64,000 nt of DNA. Origin: Lasiosphaeris hirsuta (lineage: Eukaryota; Ascomycota; Sordariomycetes; Sordariales; Lasiosphaeriaceae). This document shows, piece after piece, positions 23,264-35,725 of this stretch. Position numbers and translations under genes: made by a program. The notes beneath the pieces are model-generated. The model had not been told where the DNA came from and searched no databases. It saw nothing but the letters and a program-made list of their open reading frames with translations. Where the stretch lies: assembly GCA_030549175.1 (NCBI GenBank), contig JAUKUA010000007.1:434001-498000 (forward strand). The letters are read 5' to 3'. Position 1 is the first letter of the stretch, and each line of letters opens with the position of its first letter.

Positions 23264-26200
23264 GGCGATGACGGCCTCGATGCGCCTATGCACGAGTGTT
23301 AGATGCTTGACTGCAAGTCGGCGAGTCGACGTGGTGTTGCGGGTGCGATGGCGGGGGATGGTGGTATTATTTGTTGTGGGAGGGGGGGTGACGCGTTGGT
23401 ATGCAACAGCCGGGACGTCGTCGAGTAGGCAGGACGAATCCGGTTTGATTCACCTGGCCGGGTCGGGACTTCCTGAGCGCAGCGGTTTATGCGCAGGAGG
23501 CAGAGAGTGGAAACGACGGTGCTGGAATGCGGACGGGATCCAATACCCAGCCGGCAAAATGGGTCGAGTTCCAAGTCCCGTTCTCGTTCCAGAAGCTACA
23601 GCGTCAAAGCCTGGGCAGATCTCGATTTAGTCGTCGGATGTCAGCGAGCGAGTGTCGTAAAAAGTGTCCTGGTATCTTGATGTCCTTAGTGATGGGCGAG
23701 TGCGATACGTGCAGAGCGAATGACGAGGGTCCTCGAGAGAAAAGAAGGAGTCCCAATGAGAAGAAAACGGACACAGGCAGCCCTAAGAAGAGTACTCCCC
23801 CCCCCAAAGAAGATGACAATGGCGAGCTAGTATTAAGCAATCATGGAGAAGAGATGGAAAAGGGGAGACGAAAACGAGAACCTCGGATGATAATCACGGG
23901 ACTGGCCTGGTTTGGTAGGCAACCAGCACCCCTTGTACCTTGCAAAGTTGCTCTCCATTATGAACTGTGGTCTTGTGCAAAGAGGGTCCTGTCACGAAAT
24001 TGACAAATGGCGCTAGTTTCTCGATTTGCGCGCCCGCACAGGCGGGATGCCCACGGACTCGGCTGGGGAACACGAACCCACGAACCGTACCCTGCGTTCT
24101 GCACGAGCACGAGCAGCGCGAGATGTGCGATGCTGCTCGTGATGGCATGGGATGGGTGAGTGGCGTCGGTCGAGGTCTTAGATGGCCAACGCCCCAGCAC
24201 CTCGGCGTCTCGTATTGGCCGCCCCCTCCAAAGTCGCCCGCTTGAACCGTTGACGGCGCGCCATTCCGTTGACGTGCTCGACACGACCAGTCAGAGATCA
24301 ACTGCCCTGACCCGCGGCCGCGATGGCTCGTCGTTCTCACGACTCGTCGAGGTAAAACATTCTGCGGCTTGAAGGCTTGATATTGCGGCGATTGGCGAAT
24401 GCGGGAAGGATCAAATGGTCTCGTCCCAATTCATTACAAATTAATTGAGCTTGCACGCTGCAGCACGCTGCACGCGGCTTGATTGAGAGCCTGTGAATTA
24501 CGCCAGCGCCAAGAGGCACCTGTCGACGTTCCCCAGAAATTGGCTGCGGCGGGGCGCTGCTGCCACACCTTCGAGGTTCCTGCCGTTTTCAGACCAACAT
24601 GACGCCACTGGCGTGGTCGAGTCAGGGACGACACGGCAACATCTCTGCATTCTTCCATCGCTTCAGCCCACCACCACCGCTAACCGCTGGGAACCCGGAT
24701 TTTGATCCAAACCTGCTGATTGGGCTGTTTTTTTTTGCCTCGTATTCCTGGCACCACTTTTGCAGAGCTCCTTGCAAAGTGAATAGTTTTGCACATTTTT
24801 CACAGTCTGTGGTACATTTGAATGGAGCCAACCTGGGAATCGCTGCCAATGGCTTCTTGTTAGTCACCTTCTCTCGCCCGTCATGCGCCGCCGTTTGCAT
24901 CGGGGTCTTTTGTATCGCTCTCCCTCCCGCCTCAGTCTCTGGTCGCCGGGCCTTGACGTTCCATCAGTCGACATGACAGCAACGGCGCGGTGCACAGGAC
25001 ACAAAAACCCGAGTGGGTGCCCAAAGCCACCAGCAAGCAGCCACTGGCATTCTGTGCGACGCCATCTCGCGCGCCTTGGCACGTAAAAAAACGTCGAGCT
25101 CGCAGGCCTCAAATCTGTCTGTCACTTGGCAGCTGCAGCCGGCTGCGAACCCCGGCTTGTTTTGCCAAGGCGTTTCGACCCATCCATCAAGGCGAGCCTC
25201 TGAGACCCACCTGTGACACTACATTGGCTCCCAGACAGCCCAAGCATTCCCCGCGGGGCATGTCTTGACGAAACACCAAAACGCAAATCCCCATCTGCCG
25301 ACGGCTTGTCAAGATCAATCAGCCGCTGCAAACATCACCATCGGTCCTATATGGCCCCTCAGGAGTTCACGAGAGATTTTAAACAGCCACAACCTCGCAT
25401 ATTATCATCCCTCGATGGTTTCAACCCCTGCCGCCGTTCTCTCTAGACATTGACGATTATCTAACCAAGAGAAGAAACCTTGCCGCGCTGGCCAGGCTGG
25501 AGACACACAAAAACCCCATGAGGGATGCGGTGAGTTATCCAACCCAGCGACCCATCAGCTACGTGCGGTGCTATTCCGAACATTATCCAGCACTGCACAC
25601 CAGCCATTTTCTAACAAGTAGAAAGATAATAGGTGTCAAGCGAAGCTCTCAATTAAACTGACCACCAAACACGTCATGTCGTTTCCAGAGGGTAAATACC
25701 ATACCATCCGAGTCAAGCCCCGTAACTCGACGATACAGCTGGGCAGCGGAGTTGTGTAGCTCAAGATGCCTAGTTTGGCAGGAAGGATCAGGTTTGGTTC
25801 GGCGGTTTTCACAACATATGCCCTTGGGCCTTGTGTTGATTGTGGCACCAGGAAACAAAACACGGTATGTAGACTCGGATGCATCAGAGTAGTGGCTGGG
25901 CTACTCTGATCTTGTCCATTGTCCAACATTCAAATTCCAAGTTCCATCGTAAACAATCCATATTACGTAGGAAGGCTGTTCCTAATACACGACGATGGAC
26001 CGGTCACTCGACACCATCTTCAACAACAAAAGAGATATACCACATCATGCCTTATCGCCATAGAGAAATAAAACGCTTCGTCCTATACTCGAGGGTATTG
26101 TATCCATGATAGAAAAACGGTCGATCAATTTCCCCAGCCAGTACCCATCCAGTCCGTCCGGTCCGTCCGATAGCTTCCTGTGCTCCCCCCACATCCAGAG

Positions 26201-27120
26201 TAAGTCAACGCAAAAGAGTACCTTAAAACAAACTCCTTGCTCACCAGACCAGAACCAGTGGGGCCCTCTGGCAAGAGCACCGCAATGACCCTCGTACCTA
26301 TCGTCACAGATGATCCCAACAGCGCCATGCGCAGGGCTGCCCCCCCCGCGCACTTAAGAGGACCCGTGGACCCTACATCAAGCCGCCACCCAGTTCGAGT
26401 TTTGCCCTCCCAATCCATAAGGCTAGTTGCCTATGGCGTTGAGCAGAACCAACTGACCACATGTGCCACATGAGTGCCGTAGAAACGTTGTTTTGTTTAA
26501 GACAGCTATGCCCTATGTCCCCCAAACAGAGAACGGCCATTGTGCACTCCAGTCATGCAGCGATCCGGTTGTTTGGGACCATACCGTATCCGAAGTGCCA
26601 TCCAAACATCCGCAAAGAAATCCATCCGAAAAATAATAGATTCGAAGAGGCCCAGAATACCAAACCTGAACCCAATGCCTCCCAGGCAGAAGAATAGTAA
26701 TCGAAAATACAGCCAGCAACAAAGAAACAAAGTTGAAGAGACCTCGTCGATTAAACAGCCGTGGGGAATCCCGAACCGTCAGTCACAAGAATCGTTTTTT
26801 CTGCGCCAGGCGCCTCCCGGAAATCGGCAATTGCTGAACAACAGTGCTCGCTCATGCGTCTCTCAAATAGCAAGTCGGCGAATGAGTCGTGGCGGTAAAG
26901 AGGTCGCGAATATTAGCGGAAATGGAGGCTTCAGAATCGCAAATAAGCCTTGGCGCCAGGGCCGGGAACACAGAAGACTAAGGTTCGTGAAGAAACTGGA
27001 GCAAAATGGGTATGTCGATGTCATAGTCAACAAGTAGACCGACTGTCGGAATCTCGTAATCGGTCGGTAGGAAAGCAAGTGCTCGAGAACCAATCGCTCC
27101 CCTTCAGCGCATGGATGCAA
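23264..27120. other. Intergenic region without a supportable gene
   Basis: About 3.9 kb hold the promoter of the Crh gene at the left and the 3' flank of the Myb gene at the right. Frames are short and have no family resemblance. The right half (25.5-27.1 kb) is AT-richer. No tRNA or transposon fragments are recognised. Confidence 0.5.
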
Positions 27121-28607
27121 CTATCTGCCCTTTGGCGCCTGAAAGAGGTCTACACGTAGTTAGCAAATTGATGTGCCTAGCGTAAGAGACAAGGATATTC
27201 TTACCAGGGAAGTGTTCTTTTGCATATTGCTCACACGCCTTTGCCGGCTTGCCGACCTTTTGGCCAATAGTCTTCCACTTATTGTTCTCATATTCCTTGA
27301 TGGCGTTGAGAAGTGCTTGGCTCTGTAAGGAAGTTTAGGTTAGCATCTGCCATGTCGGCAACCACTCCACCGCTCTCGGGACAGGAGCGTGAGTCAGGGG
27401 GATAGGTACCTCATCTTCGGCAAATTCGGCATAATGCATGTCCTACAGACGCATATTAGCATGGCTTATTGGCTCGTGGAGATATACCGGGGGATCCACC
27501 AACCTTATACCAGTGCTTCTTCACACTCCCCTCTGTCCGGGTCGGGAAGGTCTAGAAGGCTGATCAGCTTTTGCTCGCGGCAAATCAGCATTTGTTCACT
27601 TCGTTACTGACCTTAGCAATCTCAGCCCAACTGTTGCCGGCATCACGCATGGCCTTCAATCGGTGCTCCTCGGCCGGTGTCCAGGGTGTATTGGTCCGAC
27701 TCTTCTTAGCAGGTGGTGGGTTAGGGGCCGAGTTCGCATCATCCGTTGGAGGGGGGGGTGCCGGGGCGGTCGCAGGTTGGGGTGGAGCCGTAGCCGGGGC
27801 AGGCGGCTGTTGTTGCGGCTGCGACGGTGGTGGCGGTTGTTGCTGTTGCACTTGTTGTACTTGAGGAACTGGCGGGGGGGCTACCGCAACCGGTTGAGGT
27901 ACCTGGGGCGCCTGTTGTTGCTGCTGTTGGGGTTGCGGGGGAGGAGGGGCATGCTGTTGCACATGTTGCTGCTGGACATGTTGTTGCGCGTGCTGTTGCT
28001 GAGGGTGCTGAGCATGCTGCGGAGGGTGTTGCTGGGGGTGTTGCTGGGGGTGTTGCTGGGGATGTTGCTGGGGATGCTGCTGAGGGTGCTGCTGGGGATG
28101 CTGCTGGGGGTGCTGCTGTGGATGCTGGGGAGCATGCGGCGGCGGGTGTTGCTGCTGGGGGTGCTGGGCCGGGTGAGCGGCAGGGTGGGAGCCGGGGGCC
28201 GGGCGCTTTCGTCTCGGAGGTGCCGCAGGGGCCGGGGTAGGAGTCTGCTGCTGGGGCGGTGGAGCCTGTGGCTGGGGGGCATGGGCCATCGACGGCTGCT
28301 GCACAGGCGGAGCGGCGTGGTGTTGTTGGTGTTGAGCATGTTGTTGATGTTGAGGCTGGGCCGGTTGCGGGGGTGGTTGTGCGTATCGGAAGTCCATCTG
28401 CTGCTGGTCGCGCCGAGTCAAATCGGGTTGGTGCTGCTGAGCAGCATACGGGGACGGGCTGAACCAGGCCGCGTGGTTAGCGAACGCATTCTGCGGCGGC
28501 GGCGGCTGTTGCTGCTGCAACGGTTGCTGGTGCTGCAGCGACGGCATTGCCGTCGTCTGCTGCGGACGCCATGATTGAACGTCGTTCGCGGTCCGCTGCT
28601 TCTTCAT
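27121..28607 (-). CDS. Myb/SANT-domain protein with Gln/Pro/His-rich N-terminus
   Basis: Probable nuclear DNA-binding regulator, 407 aa. There are five exons on the minus strand: 27612-28607, 27504-27551, 27410-27442, 27205-27322 and 27121-27149. All introns are GT..AG and the frame closes exactly. Residues 1-300 are dominated by Gln, Pro, His and Ala, including a tandem HPQQ array. A short basic patch PPAKKSRTN precedes the first Myb repeat (about 305-348: PWTPAEEHRLKAM, SWAEIAK, then TRTEGSVKKHWYK). A second SANT-like repeat lies at about 359-404 (ALLNAIKEYENNKWKTIGQKV, then KACEQYAKEHFP). The protein ends soon after. Small exons of 48 and 33 nt lie within the Myb region. Many PPQ-rich Myb proteins are transcription regulators, but I cannot name an orthologue. 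The first exon's antisense frames are shadows. Confidence 0.88.
28023..28127. repeat. 12 bp minisatellite encoding HPQQ (minus strand)
   Basis: About eight to nine copies of a 12 bp unit (plus-strand form TGTTGCTGGGGG with variants) are arranged head to tail. They encode repeated His-Pro-Gln-Gln in the Myb/SANT protein. Third-position differences between copies suggest the array is old enough to have diverged synonymously. Confidence 0.92.
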
Positions 28608-29250
28608 CGCAGCCAGCGACGAGGGACCGTGTCGGGAACGGCCCTGGGCAAGCTGCGCCAGGACGAACCACGACAGGCGGGCGACGATGGCGACGATGGA
28701 ATCGGCAGCGCGCGGACACCGGCGACGTGGACGGTCGCGGTCGCGGGAGGGGGAGGGGGAGGCGGTGACGACGACGAAACACGCGAGAGGTACAGGTATG
28801 GGGTATGGGGTATAGAGGTGTATGTATGTATGTATGTATTTGGGCCTTGGATGTTTTCCTGTTCCAGCTTCGGCCGTGTGGTTCGGTCGGGGGTCCTGTA
28901 CTCTACTCTGCTCCCTTGTTTGCAGGACAAGGCCCCGGATGGAAAGAGTACATGGGGTACATAAATGGGGGGGTCTGGGACATTTGTGCAGGTGCCCTCG
29001 AGATGGCGGATGGAAGGTGTCTTGTATGCGATGGCCAGATACGAAAAGGTACAAGGAAATGAGGTACTCACTGAAGGTCATTAGGGTGGCTGGTGGAGCC
29101 TTGGTAGAGGTAGTCCGCCGGCACGGGATTAATTGTCCACTGCTGCATGGTCTAGAGATGCGCCAAATTATGGTCAGCACGTTTCCCGGGGTGCACGAGT
29201 AGAGACGAGGATGCGCTGATTGACGGCGATGGCCTCGACGGCACCTGGCG

Positions 29251-29272
29251 CTGCTGCTGCTGCTGCTGCTGC
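29251..29272. repeat. (CTG)7 microsatellite
   Basis: Trinucleotide run about 0.65 kb upstream of the Myb gene start, outside its coding exon. It lies in a broader GCTG-rich patch reaching to about 29340. Confidence 0.85.
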
Positions 29273-31986
29273 CGATGTCGTTGCTGCTGTTCTGTCGCTG
29301 TCGCCGTTGCTGTCGATGTCTCTGCCTATTTTGCTGCCGTACTGTTGCTGACGAAGGTTGTGTGTTCTTTTCGGTGCTGGGAGAGCATAGAATGAACCCG
29401 TCATAATTTGGCTGCGTGGCGACCAAGTTTTTTTGGGCGGTCCTGATGCACCCAAATGCGCAGGGCAATTTGGAGGCGTGCCGACCACACAGGCCCGGCC
29501 ACTCTTTGGTCGAGCGAGCGAGACCAGCAGCAAACCCGCTCAGCAGCCAAAGCAGCTAGGATGGCTGCGTCTGTCTCCCCTTGTGCAGCAGCGCGCGTCG
29601 AGTCCGTCGCGGGAGGGAAAAAAAAAAGAAAGCGACCCAAATGACTCGTCGAGCCCAAGCATTCGAATGCGCGACAGCAGCAAAGACGAAAAACGAGAAA
29701 AAGGTACTTACGGGCAAGTGGTCTCAAGACCAGGGCTGCATAGAATCCCAGACGGCGATAATTGTGGATTGACTTTGTTGTTGAAGAGTACTCGCGAGTG
29801 ACCCGCGGGGCGACGACCTGGGAGGCACCTGAAAGATCTGTGGGCAGAAGTACCTCGACTGGGAGGAAACGTCGAGGGGGGCTGGGGGCTGGGGGGTGGA
29901 GAGAAGGATTATGTGTGCGAGTTTGGGGTGAGGTGGATCGGGTTTTGTGTAGGCCGCAGGCTTTTTTGGCTGAAGCGGGGTGCCTCTTCCAGGAATTCAG
30001 CAAGCAACCAGAAGCTTTTTTGAGCTTTTTTGCCTCTTGGCCTCTCGAATTGTGTTGAATTGACCTCGACTTGGCGGGCTTGGTTGGCGGTGCGCCCCAC
30101 TCAAGGCCGTCAGAATCTCGCTTCACGGTCCGTTTTGCACAATTGACGGGCCGCCAAGCAATATGGATGGCGCACGGCAGCTCTTGCAGCTCTGGCAGCT
30201 CTGAGCTCTCACGCCCTCGAGGCTCGGCAAGGCAGCAAGAGGGGTGGCGCAATTCGACCCGTGGCTGTCGGCTGACTGATGCCGTGACACGACAAGCAAT
30301 GGAGCTTTGGATCCGCTCGTCGACGTAATTTGCTTGTTATTTTTTTCTCCTTGTTTGCTCGCTGTTCTTGTCCCCCAATGGCTTGCTTGGCCAGACACAC
30401 GCTAGGAGGCCCAGGGCAGACCGGGGTGAGGAAGAGAAAGGGAACCTCACAATGAGCGGCTCCCTTTGCTTGTTGGTCGCTGTCAAGTTAGCAGGCGTCC
30501 AATTGTGGCGCTGAGCGGTTTGCCAGGTCTATGTATCTGCGCTGTGGTCTGCGAAGTTTGCTCATTCGTAATGACCGGGACGCAACCTGGAAAGATTGGA
30601 CGGCGCCAAGAGGGGTGCTACGTACACGCGAGCAATCACTGATCCCTGGTGGAGAGGTGCTGGCTGCGTGTGGGAGGTAGCTGTGCCCAGAAGCTGTGGA
30701 AGGCCTCGTCGGAGCTCACTGACGGCTCGAAAGCTGGTGCTTGCGAAGGTGCGCGTCTTTTCGCGCGACGCAGAAGAAGGGCATGTATCCCCGGTGCAGG
30801 GGCGTCGCGTGCGCGTACGATGGGTGCAGGATACCTAGGGACGAGATGGACAATCGACCCTAGATCCAGTATGGGAAACAACGACTTGGGAAATGGCTGG
30901 CGCGTTGGACCTGTACTTTTGATCGAAGTAGCTGCCAGGTTCTGAGCGTCTAGGGGTGACTAGGTTGATGTTTTGGACGGGGTCGTCGGAACCTTTCGTG
31001 GCCAGCTCCTGGAGTAGGTAAGCAGAGGTAGCTGGAGCTATCCGTCGCAGCTGCTGGGCGGGAGGAGCAAGACCTTGGAGAAAAGAGTGGGAATTGAGTG
31101 AGCGAAGCTTGACGGGTAGGAGCGGGGCCTGGCTTGGCCAAGTACCGAAGTATCCGTCGCGTTACAGGGTACACCTCCACTTCTCATTCTTCCCCTCTGC
31201 GCCACAATGAGCCTTGGACAAGGACAATGGACTAACAGTCTACAGTGCGGTAAGCAGCGCGTCGCGAGGAAGAGGTGGTCATCGAGTATTGCTCCCGAAA
31301 AGGAGAAACACCAAGCCCACAGCCGCGACCGCTCTTTCTTCGTCCTCTCCGTCATTGCGCCAATTGCGCCGATATTCTCGAGGACACAATCCTTGCGTCC
31401 TGCTCTTCAATGCCCCTCGTCCTCTGCAATACCTTTGGGCGGGGGGTTTTGGCAAGCCTGGATGTTTCGCCTGTCGCCAAGACCAAAACGACAGGAAAGG
31501 GCAGGTACTTGCTCCCAAGTATCTCGGAGGACACGCGCTACCGGCCACCACGACCAAGCACAGACCTCGATCCCTCTGTCTTGGCTAGTCGCCATCGCAG
31601 GTCTCAGCGCTATGTCCAGTGTACTTGCTCTACGTGTACAGCAGGTACCGTACCGTACGTACACCTCACGCAACCAGCGCTGCCCGCCGCCCTCAGCCCT
31701 GCAAGCAGACGCGCTGGCAATATCGCGCGTATTGCAATGACGGCAGCTGCTTACAGCAGAGAGATGATCAATGGTTTTCCGATTGTTCCAGGTTCAATGG
31801 CCTGCTTCGACATTGATGATGCATCTCGGCTCCGCCAGCCTACTTGCTGGAAACGGCCGCAGAGTCGGTCTGTCGGCGGGGCTTAGCTGTTGGCGACAAG
31901 AGGCGACAAGAATTCGAGATAAGCGCGAAGCTCACAGAGAGCTAAGAGCCGGCCGAGCAGAGCTCGAGCAAGGAGGGAGGCCACCA

Positions 31987-32004
31987 GGGGGGGGGGGGGG
32001 GGGG
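31987..32004. repeat. G18 homopolymer
   Basis: Uninterrupted run of 18 G in the gene-poor interval. Such runs can form quadruplex structures and are prone to length error in assemblies. Confidence 0.85.
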
Positions 32005-34223
32005 CAGGCGCGTCAAGGGGAGAAAACGACTGAGCGCTGCTTCCGGGCACTGTGTGCTTGCAGCTTCTTCGTATCCGTGGTTAGTGCGGGCGAGTGCGGG
32101 GCACACCAGCGGCGCTGTATCATTGATGGAGCTGAGTCGAGAGAGCATGAAGTCACGCTGCTGCTCTCTGCGCTCTCTCTGCACTCTTTCTGGCTCGCGG
32201 TGCCGTGAGTGTGCCGTGATTGGATCCCTCAGCCTCTGCGGATAGTGCCGACTGCATCCAGACGCTCTTGGGTGTGGCATTGGTTATTGGATATTGGCAA
32301 TTGCTCTGCTTGCGCTGCTTGCGCGACTCTGCAATGCGCTGCTATCGCGCTGCAATCGACGAGGACCTAGGACGCCGTTGCAGCGGAGTGGTCGGCCTGC
32401 GCGTGCACCAGATCCAATTGTTGCCGCCGTCAGGGTTCCTGTCGTTCGCTTCGCTTTTGTCTCTCTTCTCGTTTTGTCGCCCTCGTCTCGTGCATGGATC
32501 AATCCAGCTGCACACAGCCCATTCTAGCAAGGTTCCGCATCCCGCATTCCGCATTCCGCATTCCACAGCTGCCCTCGCCTCACATGTCTCTTATCGTTAT
32601 CATAGGCTATGTATGGTCAGTCTCCCGCATCGGCCGGGTCCCGATCCCTCCAAGTCACCAGTCCCGCCCCCAGCGCCGCTCCCGGCGCGGGCATGTGAAG
32701 AGACGTCAGACATCAGTAAAAGGCTTCCAATCGATCCAACAACCGAACGTGGCACACCGCAGAAAATGCACCGGTGGTCCGGGAACGCCGGGCTCGCTCA
32801 GCCATGCATGTGTCCGCCGATACCAAGTCCCCCAAAGCCGCGCAAACCTCGATGACCTCGACAATAGGCCATTTCCCTTTGCCGATTTCCCACATTCCGG
32901 CCGGAGACTTGATGAATCAAATTAAAGGTACAGCAGCGCTACTTGCCCGCCGCCCCACCACACACATCACTCACGAAGCACGCCAAGACCCCCCGCTATC
33001 GTCTGGTGAATCTTGGACATTTGAGAAAGGTACTGTACCTTTACGGAAATTTTTCCTCGTTTACAATCCTTTGAACTCGAGATCCTTTGGGCTCTAAAGC
33101 GTCGAGTTCCCGACCCTTGCGCCAACATGGCTTCGGCTTGCCACGGCCTGCAACCTGACAAAGAGTCAAAGACACAGACTACGATCAGACGAAATGCATT
33201 GAAACGAAGCGTCGGCGCACGTCCGTCTACACAAAGCAAGCCAGCAAACTGACAGCTAGTGTCGAAGCAAGCAGACACAGATACAGATGCCATGTTGGCG
33301 ATAGTTGCAATTGCAACACTGCAGCCAAAATCCAAGACATTCGAGTCTGATATGCAGAGAGCGTGGTAGGGCACGGTCTGATGTCTATTCGAATTCGGAT
33401 GATCGAAACAGATCTCTCTGCACGCAGCCCAGAATCTGCAAAATCTGGCCTTCAAGGAGATGCCTTTCCCGGATTCTTAGATGCCGCGTCCCCGTCTTAG
33501 ACTCTGGGGCCAGGGCGGGGCCAGCCAGCATACACCGAGCGTTCTCAGCTGTCCATTGCGTTCGTCCGAAGCACGGATCGCGCATCGACGTCGACTGAGG
33601 ATATGCTTCGCCGGTTTTGAGCGTCAAGAGGCTCGAGACTGACAAAAACATCTCACCGGTGACGATCATGCCCCCTGTCTGCCGAAAGGGTCCGATCTCA
33701 CCGGTCGCCCTCGCCAGATCGGCTGTCTCCCGACCCGACAGGAGACGATGGGGAACCCGGGTTCAGCGCATGACCCTAGCTGTTCACCGTCAATATCAAG
33801 CCTGCGCTAATTGACGGCGATGCGGCTTCAAATTGATAAGATGGCCTTGGCAACATCGCTCGTCTCGCCTCGGTCTTGGTTGGCCCCAGGAGCAAGGCTG
33901 TCGCATCATGTTTTTATGGGAACATGTTCGCGAAGATGCGCAGTACTACCGAGAGCAAACGGAAACCCTGCCGGTGGGTAGGAGAGTAGCACAGCTGAGG
34001 CCGGGTCTGGGAAAGTGGCTGCGTTCCCAGCTGGACGCAGACTCGGGAAGGCTTTCTCGGCCCCAAAGCTTACAATTGTGTTTGTTTGCCAGCGTTGACT
34101 CGGCGGACATCCTACACATGGCTGGTCTTGAACTGACCTTTAGCTGTGGAAGACATGATATAATATACGCCACCTGCCGCACACCTCCCCTCCCCATGCC
34201 ATCCCTGTAGTGTTGTACGTAAA

Positions 34224-34224
34224 C

Positions 34225-34255
<31 letters not shown>

Positions 34256-34266
34256 AAAAAAAAAAA
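34224..34266. repeat. C22 run joined to A21 run
   Basis: Twenty-two C are followed without a break by twenty-one A, then GC and nine more A. It is a striking compound homopolymer in the gene-poor interval. Confidence 0.9.
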
Positions 34267-35667
34267 GCAAAAAAAAAGGCCAGAAACAGGTTATGCCTTC
34301 AAACAATATTTGCCTCAATAGGAGCGAAACGGAGGATTTGCTAGAAGAGCAAGTAGGAATAGAACAAGGAGCTCAGGCCAGCTGCCAACGAGCCACCTGG
34401 ATACAAATCGCGACACGCCAATGGCGGGGTTGCTGACCACTGACAGCTACCCGTCCATGGAACTCGTCGGATCCATTGAACTGCGGACCGCTTTGACGGT
34501 TTGGATGTGCGCATTGGGGCGAATAATTTATGTGGTAATGCCCCATGGTCCCAAGGTACGAGATGGATGTCGTGATTTCATCTAATCGGACCTCTGCTCG
34601 GAGGATTGTCGTCTCAAAGTTGAGATGTGAGGAGAATTAAATTACATGGAGGACTTGCTATCATGGGGCTGCCGGCCGATCTCGATCATGCTGCTGAGCG
34701 GTGTGGGCAATGCCAGCTAACGGGATTCAGAGACGCGAAAGCCTTGGTGGATTGAACTAGATCTCACGAAGCTGTAGCGATGGTTCAATGATAGAGAGAC
34801 TAGCAACCCCACAACTCGCAGCGAAGGCGCTCTGCATGTGCTGACACTGACAAAAACACGAGCAGATCCGGGGTCGAAAGGATGCGGGTTGGTTATCCTT
34901 TGTCGCTGCAGGCTCAATTCCGTCCCCCCGTTTCGCAAACTAATTTTCGACACGAAGGTCGAGCTGGATGGAAGAGACAATCTGAAGCTCTGAAGTTGGG
35001 CGAGATGGATAGAGGAAACAAGGGCAGGTGGAGGCGCTGAAACGGTGTGGGTTCCAGCCTGTCAAGACCAGTGACGGCATCGGTTTGAGAATGAGCGGCT
35101 CTGCAGAAGTGGGACCTCTCGCTTATCGTCTCTTTCCGCCCTGGGGTCCTAGGCACACACCCCTCCTTCCTCCTTCCTCCTCCCCCCCCCCCCTCCCCCC
35201 CCTTTCCCCCTGTTCCTGGCCTACCTGAGTCTCCTCGGGCTGTCATTTGTCGATGCTGCCCCAGTCGGACCTGGCCCTTGGGTCTCTGGTGCTTTCTTTT
35301 TTCTTTTTTTTCTTTTTTCGGTTCCTGGTGTCTTGGCGAGCATTCACCTGACTGCCATCGAACCCAACTGCCTGGTGTTGGTGAGGAAAGAGTTCCGTTT
35401 TGTTGAGGATTTCGGGAAGCCTGTATTCTGTTATTGCATTCATTTTTCTTCGGCTCATTGCTTACCTTACCACAGGCACATGTGGACTTGACAATCTGAA
35501 GCTTTGGCCCCACACTTTCTCCAGGTCTCACCGCTGCCTTGGGAGCATGGCATCGTCTAATGTCGCACCGTCTGGGGTATGGTTCAAGTTCGAGTTCAAG
35601 CTCGAGCTCAACGTTCGAAGCCCAGGCTCCCTTCAGGGATCAGGTTTCGAGGCATGGTGGGTTCTCT

Positions 35668-35725
35668 CAGATGGCAGATGGCAGATGGCAGATGGCAGAT
35701 AGCAGATAGCAGATAGCAGATAGCA
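35668..35725. repeat. 7 bp tandem repeat, CAGATGG then CAGATAG
   Basis: About four CAGATGG units are followed by about four CAGATAG units. The switch from one variant to the other along the array suggests local expansion of each variant. Confidence 0.9.

Noticed and set aside
28023..28127. CRISPR-like array of short repeats
   Set aside because: Units are 12 bp, contiguous and in frame in a eukaryotic coding exon, with no unique spacers.
27663..28574. Long plus-strand frames rich in Leu/Arg/Gly and Val/Ala/Gly
   Set aside because: They are antisense shadows of the first exon of the Myb gene, produced by its CAG/CCA-rich repeats.
29401..30252. 284-codon minus-strand frame upstream of the Myb gene
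   Set aside because: No conserved pattern is seen, stops and splice signals do not organise it, and it could equally be untranslated leader or promoter.
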